Of a stretch of DNA of 64,000 nucleotides, positions 51,832 through 59,977 are shown in pieces; within the stretch, counting starts at the first letter, position 1, and each line of letters opens with the position of its first letter. The DNA lies in contig CAKTXR010000013.1 of the NCBI GenBank assembly GCA_934631025.1, positions 1 through 64,000 on the forward strand. Direction: 5' to 3'. Source of the DNA: an uncultured Clostridia bacterium (lineage in GTDB: Bacteria; Bacillota; Clostridia; Christensenellales; Aristaeellaceae). The notes beneath the pieces are model-generated. The model was not told the DNA's origin. It worked only from the letters and a program-made list of their open reading frames with translations, and ran no database searches. The position numbers and the translations under genes are program-made.

Positions 51832-52632
51832 ATGAAGAGGTTCACGGTTCTGGTTCTGGCTTTGATGATGGTGTTTTCCGCTTCGGCGATGGCCGAGGGC
51901 ACGCTGCGCGTGGGCATGGAGTGCAACTACGCGCCGTTCAACTGGACGCAGGCTGAGGAGAGCGAAACGGCCGTGCCGCTCGCGGGCGGCGGGTATGCCG
52001 ACGGCTATGACGTGCAGATTGCCAAGCTGATCGCCAAGGGGCTGGGCATGGAGCTGGAAATCGTCAAGACCGAGTGGGACGGCCTGCCCATGGGCGTGAT
52101 GAGCGGCAAGCTCGACGCGGTGATCGCCGGCATGAGCCCGACCGAGGAGCGCAAGGTGACGCTCGATTTCACCGACAACTACTATGAGAGCCAGCTGGTC
52201 ATCGTCGTGCGCGCCGACAGCGCATATGCGAATGCCAAGACGCTGGACGATTTCGCGGGCGCGAAGCTCACCGGCCAGCTGAACACCTTCCACTACGGCG
52301 TGCTCTCTCAGGCCGACAAGGCGACCGTCGTCACTGCGATGGAGACTTTCCCCGCGATGATCGTGGCGCTCAAGGCCGGCTCGATCGACGGCTATGTGTC
52401 CGAGCTGCCCGGCGCTGTGTCCGCCGTCGCCTCCAATCCGGAGCTGACGTACGTCCAGTTCGCCGAGGGCGAGGGCTTTGAAACCTCGACCGACGACACC
52501 GCCATCGCCGTGGCCGTCGCCAAGGGCAGCCCGCTGCGCGATCAGATCAATGAAATCCTCGCCACGATCAGCCTGGAGCAGCGCGAGGAGCTGATGCAGT
52601 GGGCGGTCGACAATCAGCCGCTGTCTGAATAA
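51832..52632 (+). CDS. Lysine ABC transporter substrate-binding protein (predicted)
   Basis: 266 residues from ATG at 51832 (GAGGAGG 8 bp upstream); the ATG 6 bp earlier is too close to it. Signal peptide MKRFTVLVLALMMVFSASAMA without a lipobox cysteine. Family 3 amino-acid binding protein: TLRVGMECNYAPFNWTQ, GYDVQIAKLIAKGLG, GKLDAVIAGMSPTEER and YVSELPGA. Lysine specificity is inferred from the riboswitch, not from the protein. Confidence 0.9.
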   Translation: MKRFTVLVLALMMVFSASAMAEGTLRVGMECNYAPFNWTQAEESETAVPLAGGGYADGYDVQIAKLIAKGLGMELEIVKTEWDGLPMGVMSGKLDAVIAGMSPTEERKVTLDFTDNYYESQLVIVVRADSAYANAKTLDDFAGAKLTGQLNTFHYGVLSQADKATVVTAMETFPAMIVALKAGSIDGYVSELPGAVSAVASNPELTYVQFAEGEGFETSTDDTAIAVAVAKGSPLRDQINEILATISLEQREELMQWAVDNQPLSE

Positions 52633-52666
52633 TCATTCGCATTTATTCAGCACAATGCGTAAACCG

Positions 52667-52700
52667 GCGCGGCGCGGAGCTTGAAGGCTTTGCGCCGCGC
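52667..52700 (+). other. Intercistronic stem-loop after the binding-protein gene
   Basis: Perfect 9-bp stem GCGCGGCGC/GCGCCGCGC, 16-nt loop, no T tract. Hairpins at this position commonly protect the binding-protein part of an ABC operon mRNA and raise its level over the permease. Confidence 0.7.
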
Positions 52701-52732
52701 ATGACGAACAATGCTTTTGAGGAGTCTTGACG

Positions 52733-53521
52733 ATGCAGTTTCCAACGACGTTTTTCGGCTGGGTCAGCTTTCTGATCGATCAGTACGGCGGAATGTTCCT
52801 GCGCGGCACGGGCGTGACGCTGCTGATCGCGCTCAGCGGCACGGTGCTGGGCTTCCTGATCGGCCTGCTGGTGGCCATTGCGCGCACGATTGAACCCGCG
52901 CCTAGGGCGTCGGCAGTCAAAAGGGTGCTGATCAAGCTGCTCAAGGGCATACTGGCGGTGTATATCGAGGTGTTCCGCGGCACGCCCATGATGGTGCAGG
53001 CGATGGTCATCTATTACGGCGCGATGCAGTATCTGGGGCTGGATATGCCGCAGATGCTCGCGGCGGTGCTGATCGTGTCGGTCAACACGGGCGCGTACAT
53101 GGCGGAGATAATTCGCGGCGGCATCATCTCGGTGGACAAGGGTCAGATCGAGGCGGCCAAGTCGATCGGCATGACGCACTGGCAGACCATGAGCGCCATC
53201 GTGCTGCCGCAGGCCGTGCGCAACATCATGCCGTCCATCGGCAATGAGTTCGTCGTCAACATAAAGGACTCCAGCGTGCTGAACGTCATCTCCGTGTCGG
53301 AGCTGTTCTTCATGTCCAAGTCGGCGGCGGGCACCTATTACAAGTATTTCGAGGTGTTCTTCATCACGGCGCTGATCTATCTGGTGCTGACGTTCAGCAT
53401 CACGCGCCTGCTGCGCCTGCTCGAGCGCAAGATGGACGGCGACAGCTCGTACACCATATGCGGCTCGCAGTCGGACAGCCGCTCCGTGATTCATGTGCCG
53501 GTTGAAAAGGAGGAAGCGTGA
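52733..53521 (+). CDS. Amino-acid ABC transporter permease
   Basis: 262 residues from the ATG at 52733 (GAGGAG about 9 bp upstream). Five or so membrane segments (the first at about 15-50) and the His/Glu/Gln permease loop YIEVFRGTPMMVQAMVIYYG plus EAA-like QIEAAKSIGMTHWQTMSAIV with LPQAVRNIMPS. It pairs with itself in the transporter. The C-terminal cytoplasmic tail is unusually long after the last helix (about 30 residues). Confidence 0.93.
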   Translation: MQFPTTFFGWVSFLIDQYGGMFLRGTGVTLLIALSGTVLGFLIGLLVAIARTIEPAPRASAVKRVLIKLLKGILAVYIEVFRGTPMMVQAMVIYYGAMQYLGLDMPQMLAAVLIVSVNTGAYMAEIIRGGIISVDKGQIEAAKSIGMTHWQTMSAIVLPQAVRNIMPSIGNEFVVNIKDSSVLNVISVSELFFMSKSAAGTYYKYFEVFFITALIYLVLTFSITRLLRLLERKMDGDSSYTICGSQSDSRSVIHVPVEKEEA

Positions 53522-53523
53522 CC

Positions 53524-54264
53524 ATGGCGGAGACGATTATCGAGGTCAGTCATCTGGAAAAGCGCTTCGGCGACCATATTGTGCTGCGCGACGTGAACTT
53601 TACCGCCAATCAGGGCGAGGTGACCTGCATCATCGGCTCGTCCGGCTCGGGCAAGTCGACGCTTTTGCGCTGCATCAATCTGCTGGAAACACCCACGAGC
53701 GGCGTCATACGCTATCGCGGCGAGGACATTCAGTCCGGCGCTCTTGCGCCCGGCGCATTTCACTCCAAGGTGGGCATGGTGTTTCAGTCGTTCAATCTGT
53801 TCGCCAATCTCACCGTGCTGGAAAACTGCGTCGTCGGGCAGATGAAGGTGCTGCACCGCTCGCGGAAGGAGAGCGAGGAAAACGCGCGCAAATATCTCGA
53901 CCGCGTCGGGATGCTGCCCTATCAGAAGGCGCGCCCCGCGCAGATTTCCGGCGGCCAGAAGCAGCGCGTGGCCATCGCGCGGGCGCTGGCGATGGATCCC
54001 GAGGTGCTGCTCTTCGACGAGCCGACCTCGGCGCTCGATCCGGAAATGGTGGGCGAGGTGCTGGGCACGATGAAAAGCCTGGCGCAGAGCGGTCTGACCA
54101 TGCTGGTGGTGACGCACGAAATGGCCTTCGCGCGCGACGTGTCCAACCGCGTGGTGTTCATGGACAGCGGCGTGATCGTCGAGGATGCGCCGCCCGCCGA
54201 GCTGTTCACGCATCCCAAACACCCCCGCACGCGCGAGTTCCTTTCGCGCTTCATGCAGGGCTGA
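53524..54264 (+). CDS. Amino-acid ABC transporter ATP-binding protein
   Basis: 246 residues from the ATG at 53524 (AAGGAGG 10 bp upstream). Walker A GSSGSGKST (about 37-45), Q-loop VFQSFNLF, signature ISGGQKQR, Walker B LLFDEPTSALDPE and H-loop THE, of the polar-amino-acid (GlnQ/HisP) type. Third gene of the riboswitch-controlled transporter. The permease stop is 3 bp before its start. Confidence 0.95.
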   Translation: MAETIIEVSHLEKRFGDHIVLRDVNFTANQGEVTCIIGSSGSGKSTLLRCINLLETPTSGVIRYRGEDIQSGALAPGAFHSKVGMVFQSFNLFANLTVLENCVVGQMKVLHRSRKESEENARKYLDRVGMLPYQKARPAQISGGQKQRVAIARALAMDPEVLLFDEPTSALDPEMVGEVLGTMKSLAQSGLTMLVVTHEMAFARDVSNRVVFMDSGVIVEDAPPAELFTHPKHPRTREFLSRFMQG

Positions 54265-54278
54265 AACAGAAAATTCAG

Positions 54279-54314
54279 GCCGGACGCTCCGAAACGAGCC
54301 GTCCGGCTTGCTTT
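54279..54314 (+). terminator. Terminator of the lysine transporter operon
   Basis: GCCGGACG/CGTCCGGC 8-bp stem with 13-nt loop then TTGCTTT. Confidence 0.75.
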
Positions 54315-54353
54315 ATGGGCGCGGCGCGTGCTATAAAGGCGCGGGGAGGGGAT

Positions 54354-54771
54354 ATGATAGAAATCAGGCCTGTTCAGATGAGCGACGCGGCGTTCTGGCG
54401 GCGGCTCGATCCGCATATCTCGGCGGAGGAATTGAGCGCAAGGCGCGCGACGGCCGCGGCTATGTGCTGCTGGAGGACGGCGTGCTCGCGGCGCTCATGC
54501 GCTATGATCTGTTCTGGGACAACACGCCCTTCTGCACGCTGCTCTATGTCGATGAACGCTGACGCGGACGGGGCCATGGCGGCGCGCTCATGCGGCGCTG
54601 GAAGGCGGATATGAAGGCGCGGGGTTACGGCCTGCTCATGACGTCCACGCTGGCGGACGAGACGGCGCAGCTTTTTATTGCAAGCTGGGCTATCGCGACG
54701 CGGGCGGCCTGCTGCTCGACGTATCGGGCTATGAGCGGCCCATGGAGCTGTTTCTCATCAAGGCGATATAG
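54354..54771 (+). pseudogene. GNAT acetyltransferase pseudogene
   Basis: Conceptually repaired it reads MIEIRPVQMSDAAFWRRLDP, DGRGYVLLEDGVLAALMRYD, NTPFCTLLYVDERWRGRGHG, GALMRRWKADMKARGYGLLM and YCKLGYRDAGGLL, a complete GNAT fold with the acetyl-CoA loop R-G-x-G-x-G/A (RGRGHG). Three lesions break it: a missing G near 54434 (E-E-L then shift), TGA at 54560-54562 where TGG is expected, and a missing T near 54676. There is a good ribosome site (GGGGAGGGG) still in place. Confidence 0.85.
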
Positions 54772-54792
54772 CACGCGCCCATATATAAGCTG

Positions 54793-54826
54793 CGGCCGGC
54801 GGCGCAGAGGATTGCGTCGCCGGTCG
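54793..54826. other. Large stem-loop between convergent gene ends
   Basis: 13-bp stem CGGCCGGCGGCGC/GCGTCGCCGGTCG with two G-T pairs and an 8-nt loop; no T tract. It lies between the GNAT remnant and the glycosidase gene, so it may cap transcripts from both sides. Confidence 0.5.
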
Positions 54827-54908
54827 TTGTATGCTGTTTTTTGAAAGACGGGATCATTCCTACGCGTCATGCGCGCCGGTCAATCCGGCCGGTTAAGCGG
54901 AAAACGGC

Positions 54909-56012
54909 CTATTTGGCCAGCTGCTCCGCGTCCCGACGGTCGGCGAGGGCGTTGACGCGCGCGATGAGCCGCAGCTCCTTCGGATCGTAGGGATAGAAGC
55001 TCGGGCGATAGAGGTCGTGCAGCCATTTCGTAAAGTCGAGATCCTCGTGCTTGCCATCGAGCGCCTGATCGAGCATTCCCGTCCACGGCTCGTTGGTCTG
55101 CGTCTTGCCCACGACGAAGCCCCAGCACCAGCAGGCGACGCGCTCGAGGAAGAACAGCGGATAGATCTCGAAGATCGTGTTGCCGCCGATGCGGTTGAGC
55201 CATTCGGTGCAGAGCAGCGGCCGGCCGTACGCCTTGAGTCGGTCGATCAGATCGCAGGTCGCGACAAAATCCATGTAGGAATGGAAGCTCACCACATCGG
55301 ACAGCTCGAGCGCCGCGCGCTCCTCGGTGGAAACGGGCGCGCCGTCCTTAAGGCCGCGCCATACGTCGGCGGTCAGCGGCTGATCGGGATCGCAGGCGCG
55401 CACCGTCTCAAAGAGCGTCTCCAGCATGGGCACGGTGCGCTCGCCCAGCATGATGCCCGGCTCGTTGAAGACGTTCCAGATGATGATACGCTCGTCGTGC
55501 GCGTATTTCGTCACGATGTCTGTGACCATTTTGAGGTATTTGTCGCGCAGCAGCGGCGATTCCAGCGGGTGATAGGGCGGCAGGGCGGTCTGCTCGGCGG
55601 TGAGCGGCGCGCGCCCCTGATGATAGCCCAGCGCGTAATGCTGCTCGCCCAGCGGCTTGGGCTTGAAGTCGGCGTATTCACCGCGCGGCAGCTGCACCTC
55701 GGCGCAGAGCACCAGCATGACATACTGTCCGTTTTTCGCGGCGATCGTCAGATAGCGCTCCAGATTGTCCATGAAGCCCTGCTCCTCCTGGAGCCACACG
55801 TCGAAGTCGGCGATGATGCGGATGGTGTTAAAGCCCGTGCGTCTGGCCAGCGCCAGCTCGCGGTCGGCGGTCGCCATGTGCGCTTCCACATCGTACTGCT
55901 GCCACTGATCCTGACGGTTGGCGCAGTCGCTGCCGATAAAATTGCAGCCGCGCAGCCACGGATAGCGGTTATACCAAGCCCACGCCTGCTCCTTCGTCCA
56001 CTTTTCCTTCAT
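54909..56012 (-). CDS. GH5-like (clan A) glycoside hydrolase, cytosolic
   Basis: 367 residues from the ATG at 56012 (AAGGAAG upstream); a longer frame upstream has no site. TIM-barrel clan A pattern: GCNFIGSDCANRQDQWQ start, FNTIRIIADFDVW, IIWNVFNEPG (acid/base Glu, about 200), SFHSYMDF, and CTEWLNRIGG (nucleophile Glu, about 275). Similar proteins are often named 1,4-beta-xylanase or cellulase family but lack a signal peptide, as here, so it probably cleaves imported oligosaccharides such as manno- or gluco-oligomers. No transporter adjoins. Confidence 0.85.
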   Translation of the reverse strand: MKEKWTKEQAWAWYNRYPWLRGCNFIGSDCANRQDQWQQYDVEAHMATADRELALARRTGFNTIRIIADFDVWLQEEQGFMDNLERYLTIAAKNGQYVMLVLCAEVQLPRGEYADFKPKPLGEQHYALGYHQGRAPLTAEQTALPPYHPLESPLLRDKYLKMVTDIVTKYAHDERIIIWNVFNEPGIMLGERTVPMLETLFETVRACDPDQPLTADVWRGLKDGAPVSTEERAALELSDVVSFHSYMDFVATCDLIDRLKAYGRPLLCTEWLNRIGGNTIFEIYPLFFLERVACWCWGFVVGKTQTNEPWTGMLDQALDGKHEDLDFTKWLHDLYRPSFYPYDPKELRLIARVNALADRRDAEQLAK

Positions 56013-56099
56013 AAAAAATACGCTTCCTTTCTCGATTTTTCCTTTCCTGATTTCCTGTATGCGGCTTTTCTGCGCCCTTAAAGGCGCGTTTATACGTTC

Positions 56100-56128
56100 A
56101 TTGTATCCGACGCTCCTCCGACTGTCAA
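56100..56128 (-). promoter_or_regulatory. Promoter of the glycosidase gene
   Basis: Minus strand TTGACA (56123-56128), 17-bp spacer, TACAAT (56100-56105). Confidence 0.85.
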
Positions 56129-56152
56129 GCTTAATTCGGACGCGAAAAAAGC

Positions 56153-56196
56153 ATAAAAAATCATCCGCGCGACGATGTATCACGCGGATGATTTCT
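56153..56196 (-). terminator. Terminator of the decarboxylase cluster
   Basis: Perfect 11-bp stem AATCATCCGCG/CGCGGATGATT followed on the minus strand by TTTTTATG. Confidence 0.92.
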
Positions 56197-56207
56197 ATTT
56201 AAGTCAA

Positions 56208-57605
56208 TCAGACAGGCATGGCGTTGTTCTTCTCATCACGGACGGAATTGTCCAGACCGATGGTCTTGGCCTGACGGGCTTTGAAGAACTTCATAGCGAC
56301 CTGCGGGAACAGCGCGTAGGTGAGCACGTCCTCTTCCTGAGTGATGTACTCGCCGATTTCGCTGCGGTACTTCTCCAGCTCGGGCTTGAGCAGGTCGGCG
56401 GGACGGCAGGTGATGACCTCCGCGTCGCCGATGACCTTGCGGCGCACTTCCTCGTTGACGGGAGCGGGCAGACGGCCGTACTCGCCGCGCATGAGGCCCT
56501 GGGACTCCTTCGGGTTCATCTTGTAGCGCTCGCCGCAGAGCACGTTCATGACGGCCTGCGTGCCGACGATCTGGGAGGTGGGGGTGACCAGCGGCGGATA
56601 ACCGAAGTCCTCGCGGACGCGCGGCACCTCGGCCAGCACCTCGTAGAACTTGTCGGAGGCGTTCGCCTGCTTGAGCTGGTTGATCAGGTTGGACAGCATA
56701 CCGCCGGGCACCTGATACTTCAGCGTGTTGATGTCCACGCCCAGCACCTTGGGATCGAGGATGCCTTCCTTCTTCAGGCGATCGGCGACGCCGCGGAAGT
56801 GATCGGTGGCCTTGGTCAGCTCGTCCAGATCGATGCCGGTGTCATAGGGCGTGCCGCGCAGGGTGGCGATCAGCGGCTCGGTGGCGGGGTTGGAGGTGCC
56901 GTTGCCCATGGGGGACAGCGCGCAGTCCACGATGTCCACGCCGGCCTCGATGGCCTTGAGCACGGTCATGTTGCCCACGCCCGCGGTGTTGTGGGTGTGC
57001 AGGTGGATGGGGCATTTGACGGCCTTCTTCAGCTTCTTGATGAGGCTGTAGGCGTCGTAGGGCAGCAGCAGGTTGGCCATGTCCTTGACGCAGATGTTGT
57101 CCGCGCCCAGGCGCTCGAGCTGCTGGGCCAGCTTCACATAGTATTCCTCGGTGTGAACCGGGCTGACGGTGTAGCTCATGGCCACTTCGCAGATGCCGCC
57201 GTACTTCTTGGTGGCGGTGATGGCGGCCTGCAGGTTGCGCACGTCGTTCAGCGCGTCGAAGATGCGGATGATGTCGATGCCGTTCTTGATGGACAGGCGC
57301 ACGAACTCGTCGACCACGTCGTCGGCATAGTGCTTGTAGCCCAGGATGTTCTGGCCGCGGAAGAGCATCTGCAGCTTGGTGTTGGGCATGGCCTTGCGCA
57401 GGATGCGCAGGCGCTCCCACGGATCCTCGTTCAGGAAGCGCAGGCAGGCGTCGAAGGTCGCGCCGCCCCAGCACTCGATGGAGTAGTAGCCGGCGTTGTC
57501 CAGAATCTTGCAGGCGGGCAGCATATCCTCAAGGCGCATACGGGTCGCGGCCTGAGACTGGTGCGCGTCGCGCAGTATGGTTTCAGTAATAAGAACCTTT
57601 CCCAT
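56208..57605 (-). CDS. oadA: Oxaloacetate decarboxylase alpha / 5S carboxyltransferase subunit
   Basis: 465 residues, lacking the C-terminal biotin domain present in 590-residue OadA, so it must use the separate biotin carrier at 59103-59489. HMGL-like TIM barrel: ITETILRDAHQSQAATRMR, IECWGGATFDACLRFLNEDP, carbamylated-Lys region CVKDMANLL and metal-binding HTHNTAG; the C-terminal PYC_OADA domain spans about 285-455. It transfers CO2 between oxaloacetate and biotin. Last gene of the cluster, 27 bp after the membrane beta subunit. Confidence 0.93.
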   Translation of the reverse strand: MGKVLITETILRDAHQSQAATRMRLEDMLPACKILDNAGYYSIECWGGATFDACLRFLNEDPWERLRILRKAMPNTKLQMLFRGQNILGYKHYADDVVDEFVRLSIKNGIDIIRIFDALNDVRNLQAAITATKKYGGICEVAMSYTVSPVHTEEYYVKLAQQLERLGADNICVKDMANLLLPYDAYSLIKKLKKAVKCPIHLHTHNTAGVGNMTVLKAIEAGVDIVDCALSPMGNGTSNPATEPLIATLRGTPYDTGIDLDELTKATDHFRGVADRLKKEGILDPKVLGVDINTLKYQVPGGMLSNLINQLKQANASDKFYEVLAEVPRVREDFGYPPLVTPTSQIVGTQAVMNVLCGERYKMNPKESQGLMRGEYGRLPAPVNEEVRRKVIGDAEVITCRPADLLKPELEKYRSEIGEYITQEEDVLTYALFPQVAMKFFKARQAKTIGLDNSVRDEKNNAMPV

Positions 57606-57632
57606 AGGTTTTTCCTCCTATTAATGTCACAA

Positions 57633-59060
57633 TCAGCCGAACAGAGAAATGAACACACCGGCCGCGACGGCGGAACCGATAACACCGGCGACGTTCGGGC
57701 CCATGGCGTGCATGAGCAGGAAGTTGCCGGGATTCTCCTTCTGGCCGACGGTCTGGGAAACGCGGGCCGCCATAGGCACGGCGGACACGCCGGCGGAGCC
57801 GATCAGCGGGTTGATCTTGCCGCCGGAGAGCTTGTTCATGATCTTGGCCAGCAGCACGCCGCCCGCGGTGCCGAAGCTGAAGGCGATAACGCCCAGGATG
57901 ACGATATAGAGCGTCTGCAGCGTCAGGAAGGTTTCACCGTTGGTGGTCGCGCCGACGGTGGTGCCCAGGAAGATCGTGACGATGTTGCACAGCTCGTTCT
58001 GCGCGGTCTTGTTCAGGCGCTCGGTCACGCCGGAGACGCGGAACAGGTTGCCCAGCATCAGCAGGCCGACCAGAGAGGCCGCGTCAGGCAGCAGCAGGGA
58101 AACAAGGATGGTCACGACGATCGGGAAGATCACCAGCTCGGTCTTGGAGACCGGACGCAGCTGCTCCATGACGATCATGCGCTCCTTGCGGGTGGTCAGC
58201 GCCTTCATGATCGGGGGCTGAATGACCGGAACCAGCGCCATGTAGGAATACGCGGCGACGGCGATCGGGCCAAGCAGATGGGGCGCGAGTCTCGAGGTGA
58301 CGAAGATGGCCGTGGGGCCGTCCGCGCCGCCGATGATGCCGATGGCGCCCGCTTCCTGCGGGGTGAAGCCCAGCAGGATAGCGCCGATGAAGGTCATGAA
58401 GATGCCCAGCTGAGCGGCCGCGCCCAGCAGCAGGCTCTTCGGGTTGGCCAGCAGCGGGCCGAAGTCGGTCATTGCGCCGACGCCCATGAAGATGAGCGGG
58501 GGATAGATGCCCAGCTTAACGCCGCGATAGAGATAGTACAGCAGACCGCCGTTGGCGTAGGGCACGCGATAGGCCATCTGGCCCAGCTCATCGCTGTAGG
58601 CCATGACGATGTCGCTCAGCGGCTTGCTGGCCTTGGTGGCGTAGGCCACGGCTTCGTCCATGGTGGTGAAGAACTTGTAGGTGGGATCGGCCATCAGACC
58701 CGCGGAGGGCAGGTTGGCCAGCAGCATACCGAAGGCGATGGGCAGCAGCAGCAGCGGCTCAAACTCCTTCACGATGGCCAGATAGAGCAGCAGGCAGGCC
58801 ACGGCGATCATGACGTACTGCCGCCACTGGCCGGACGCGAAGCCCGTGCTTTTGGCGATGCTCACGATGGCGTCGACAAAGTTGATGGAATAGCTGTCCT
58901 CATCCTCGGCGGCTTCGACAGACTGGGTCTGCTCGTCCGCCGCGGGAACATCGCTCGATGTGTCAGTAGAGGACGCAAAGGCGATGGACGACGCCAGCAG
59001 CGATATAACGATCAGAAGCAGCGTCGCCACCACGAAACGGGTGCGAAGATTTCTTTTCAT
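57633..59060 (-). CDS. Na+-pumping decarboxylase beta subunit with N-terminal extension
   Basis: 475 residues against about 375-435 for MmdB/GcdB/OadB. The membrane core (about 85-475, 9-11 helices) has GGADGPTAIFVTSRLAP (conserved Asp used for Na+ and biotin decarboxylation), MLGNLFRVSGVTERL and GSAGVSAVPMAARV. In front sit a signal-like helix (MKRNLRTRFVVATLLLIVIS) and an acidic linker of about 30 residues, not present in most homologs. It carries out biotin decarboxylation coupled to sodium export. Located between the biotin carrier and oadA. Confidence 0.92.
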   Translation of the reverse strand: MKRNLRTRFVVATLLLIVISLLASSIAFASSTDTSSDVPAADEQTQSVEAAEDEDSYSINFVDAIVSIAKSTGFASGQWRQYVMIAVACLLLYLAIVKEFEPLLLLPIAFGMLLANLPSAGLMADPTYKFFTTMDEAVAYATKASKPLSDIVMAYSDELGQMAYRVPYANGGLLYYLYRGVKLGIYPPLIFMGVGAMTDFGPLLANPKSLLLGAAAQLGIFMTFIGAILLGFTPQEAGAIGIIGGADGPTAIFVTSRLAPHLLGPIAVAAYSYMALVPVIQPPIMKALTTRKERMIVMEQLRPVSKTELVIFPIVVTILVSLLLPDAASLVGLLMLGNLFRVSGVTERLNKTAQNELCNIVTIFLGTTVGATTNGETFLTLQTLYIVILGVIAFSFGTAGGVLLAKIMNKLSGGKINPLIGSAGVSAVPMAARVSQTVGQKENPGNFLLMHAMGPNVAGVIGSAVAAGVFISLFG

Positions 59061-59102
59061 GCGTTCTGCTACCTCCTCTTCATTTCATCAGCGGATACTG
59101 AA

Positions 59103-59489
59103 TCAGTTCAGAGTGAGCAGCACGTCGCCGGACGCAACGGTCGCGCCCTTGGTCACGTTTACGCTGGCCACGACGCCGTCGCGGGACGCCATGATTTCGT
59201 TCTCCATCTTCATGGCCTCGAGGATGCACAGGATGTCGCCCTTCTTGACGGCCTGGCCGGCGGTCACGTTGACGGCGTTGATGGTGCCGGGCATGGGGGA
59301 CTTCACGGCCTCGGCGCCGGCGGGCGCGGCGGCAGCCTTGGGGGCGGCGGGCGCAGCGGCGGGGGCGGGAGCGGCCTTGGGGGCGGCGACAGGAGCGGCG
59401 GCGACGGGCGCGGGGGCCTGGCCGGCGGCCAGCTCTTCAACATCGACGATATAGGAATTGCCGTTAACGACGATCTGGAACTTACGCAT
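59103..59489 (-). CDS. Biotin carboxyl carrier protein (gamma/1.3S subunit)
   Basis: 128 residues: a short N-terminal beta-strand segment (MRKFQIVVNGNSYIVDVEEL), an alanine/proline-rich flexible linker (about 25-65) and the biotinyl domain with LEAMKMENEI (biotinyl Lys about 94). It ferries CO2 between carboxyltransferases and the membrane pump. GGAGG upstream of the ATG at 59489. It is the only biotin domain encoded in the cluster, so both carboxyltransferases must share it. Confidence 0.95.
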   Translation of the reverse strand: MRKFQIVVNGNSYIVDVEELAAGQAPAPVAAAPVAAPKAAPAPAAAPAAPKAAAAPAGAEAVKSPMPGTINAVNVTAGQAVKKGDILCILEAMKMENEIMASRDGVVASVNVTKGATVASGDVLLTLN

Positions 59490-59585
59490 GAGTGTTTCCT
59501 CCTCAAAAATGATTCAAATTGTTGACGGCGCGGCGTTCTTTGCCGGCGCGCGTGCGTTTTTTTTAAGGCGGTCAGGGGCGCTCGC

Positions 59586-59963
59586 TTAGAAGCGGCTGGC
59601 CAGCTGATCGGCGCGGCCGGCTTTGGCCCAGGCGGGCGTCTTGGCGGCGGCGCGGCGGACGGAGCGGACGACCAGCGTCTTGTTGCCGTCCTTGTTGAAG
59701 GCGGCCAGCGCGGCGGTGATCACGGCGATCAGCTCGTCGCTCTCAAGGCCGGTTTCCTCGGCGGCCGCTTCGGCCACGGGTTCGGGCACGACCACGGGGG
59801 CCGGCGCGGGGGCGGCCTTTTCCTTCTTCTTGCCGGTGAGCGCGCCCACGACGATGGACATCAGCTTGATCAGGCAGATCAGTATGATCAGACCGAAAAA
59901 GACGATCAGCATACCGATGAGCATGACCAGGAAGGAGAAGCCCAGTTTATCCAAAATGCTCAT
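59586..59963 (-). CDS. OadG/MmdD-like small membrane subunit
   Basis: 125 residues with one membrane helix (about 8-36, FLVMLIGMLIVFFGLIILIC), then an A/P/E-rich linker and a C-terminal alpha segment (ESDELIAVITAALAAF). OadG-type subunits hold the complex together and assist the membrane beta subunit. It lies between the 12S-like gene and the biotin carrier. Confidence 0.88.
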   Translation of the reverse strand: MSILDKLGFSFLVMLIGMLIVFFGLIILICLIKLMSIVVGALTGKKKEKAAPAPAPVVVPEPVAEAAAEETGLESDELIAVITAALAAFNKDGNKTLVVRSVRRAAAKTPAWAKAGRADQLASRF

Positions 59964-59977
59964 TTAACAGTCCCTCC

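Noticed and set aside
56175..59525. An 1116-codon open frame antisense to the decarboxylase cluster
   Set aside because: Same mirror effect as above over oadA, the beta subunit and the biotin carrier; no recognisable protein features.
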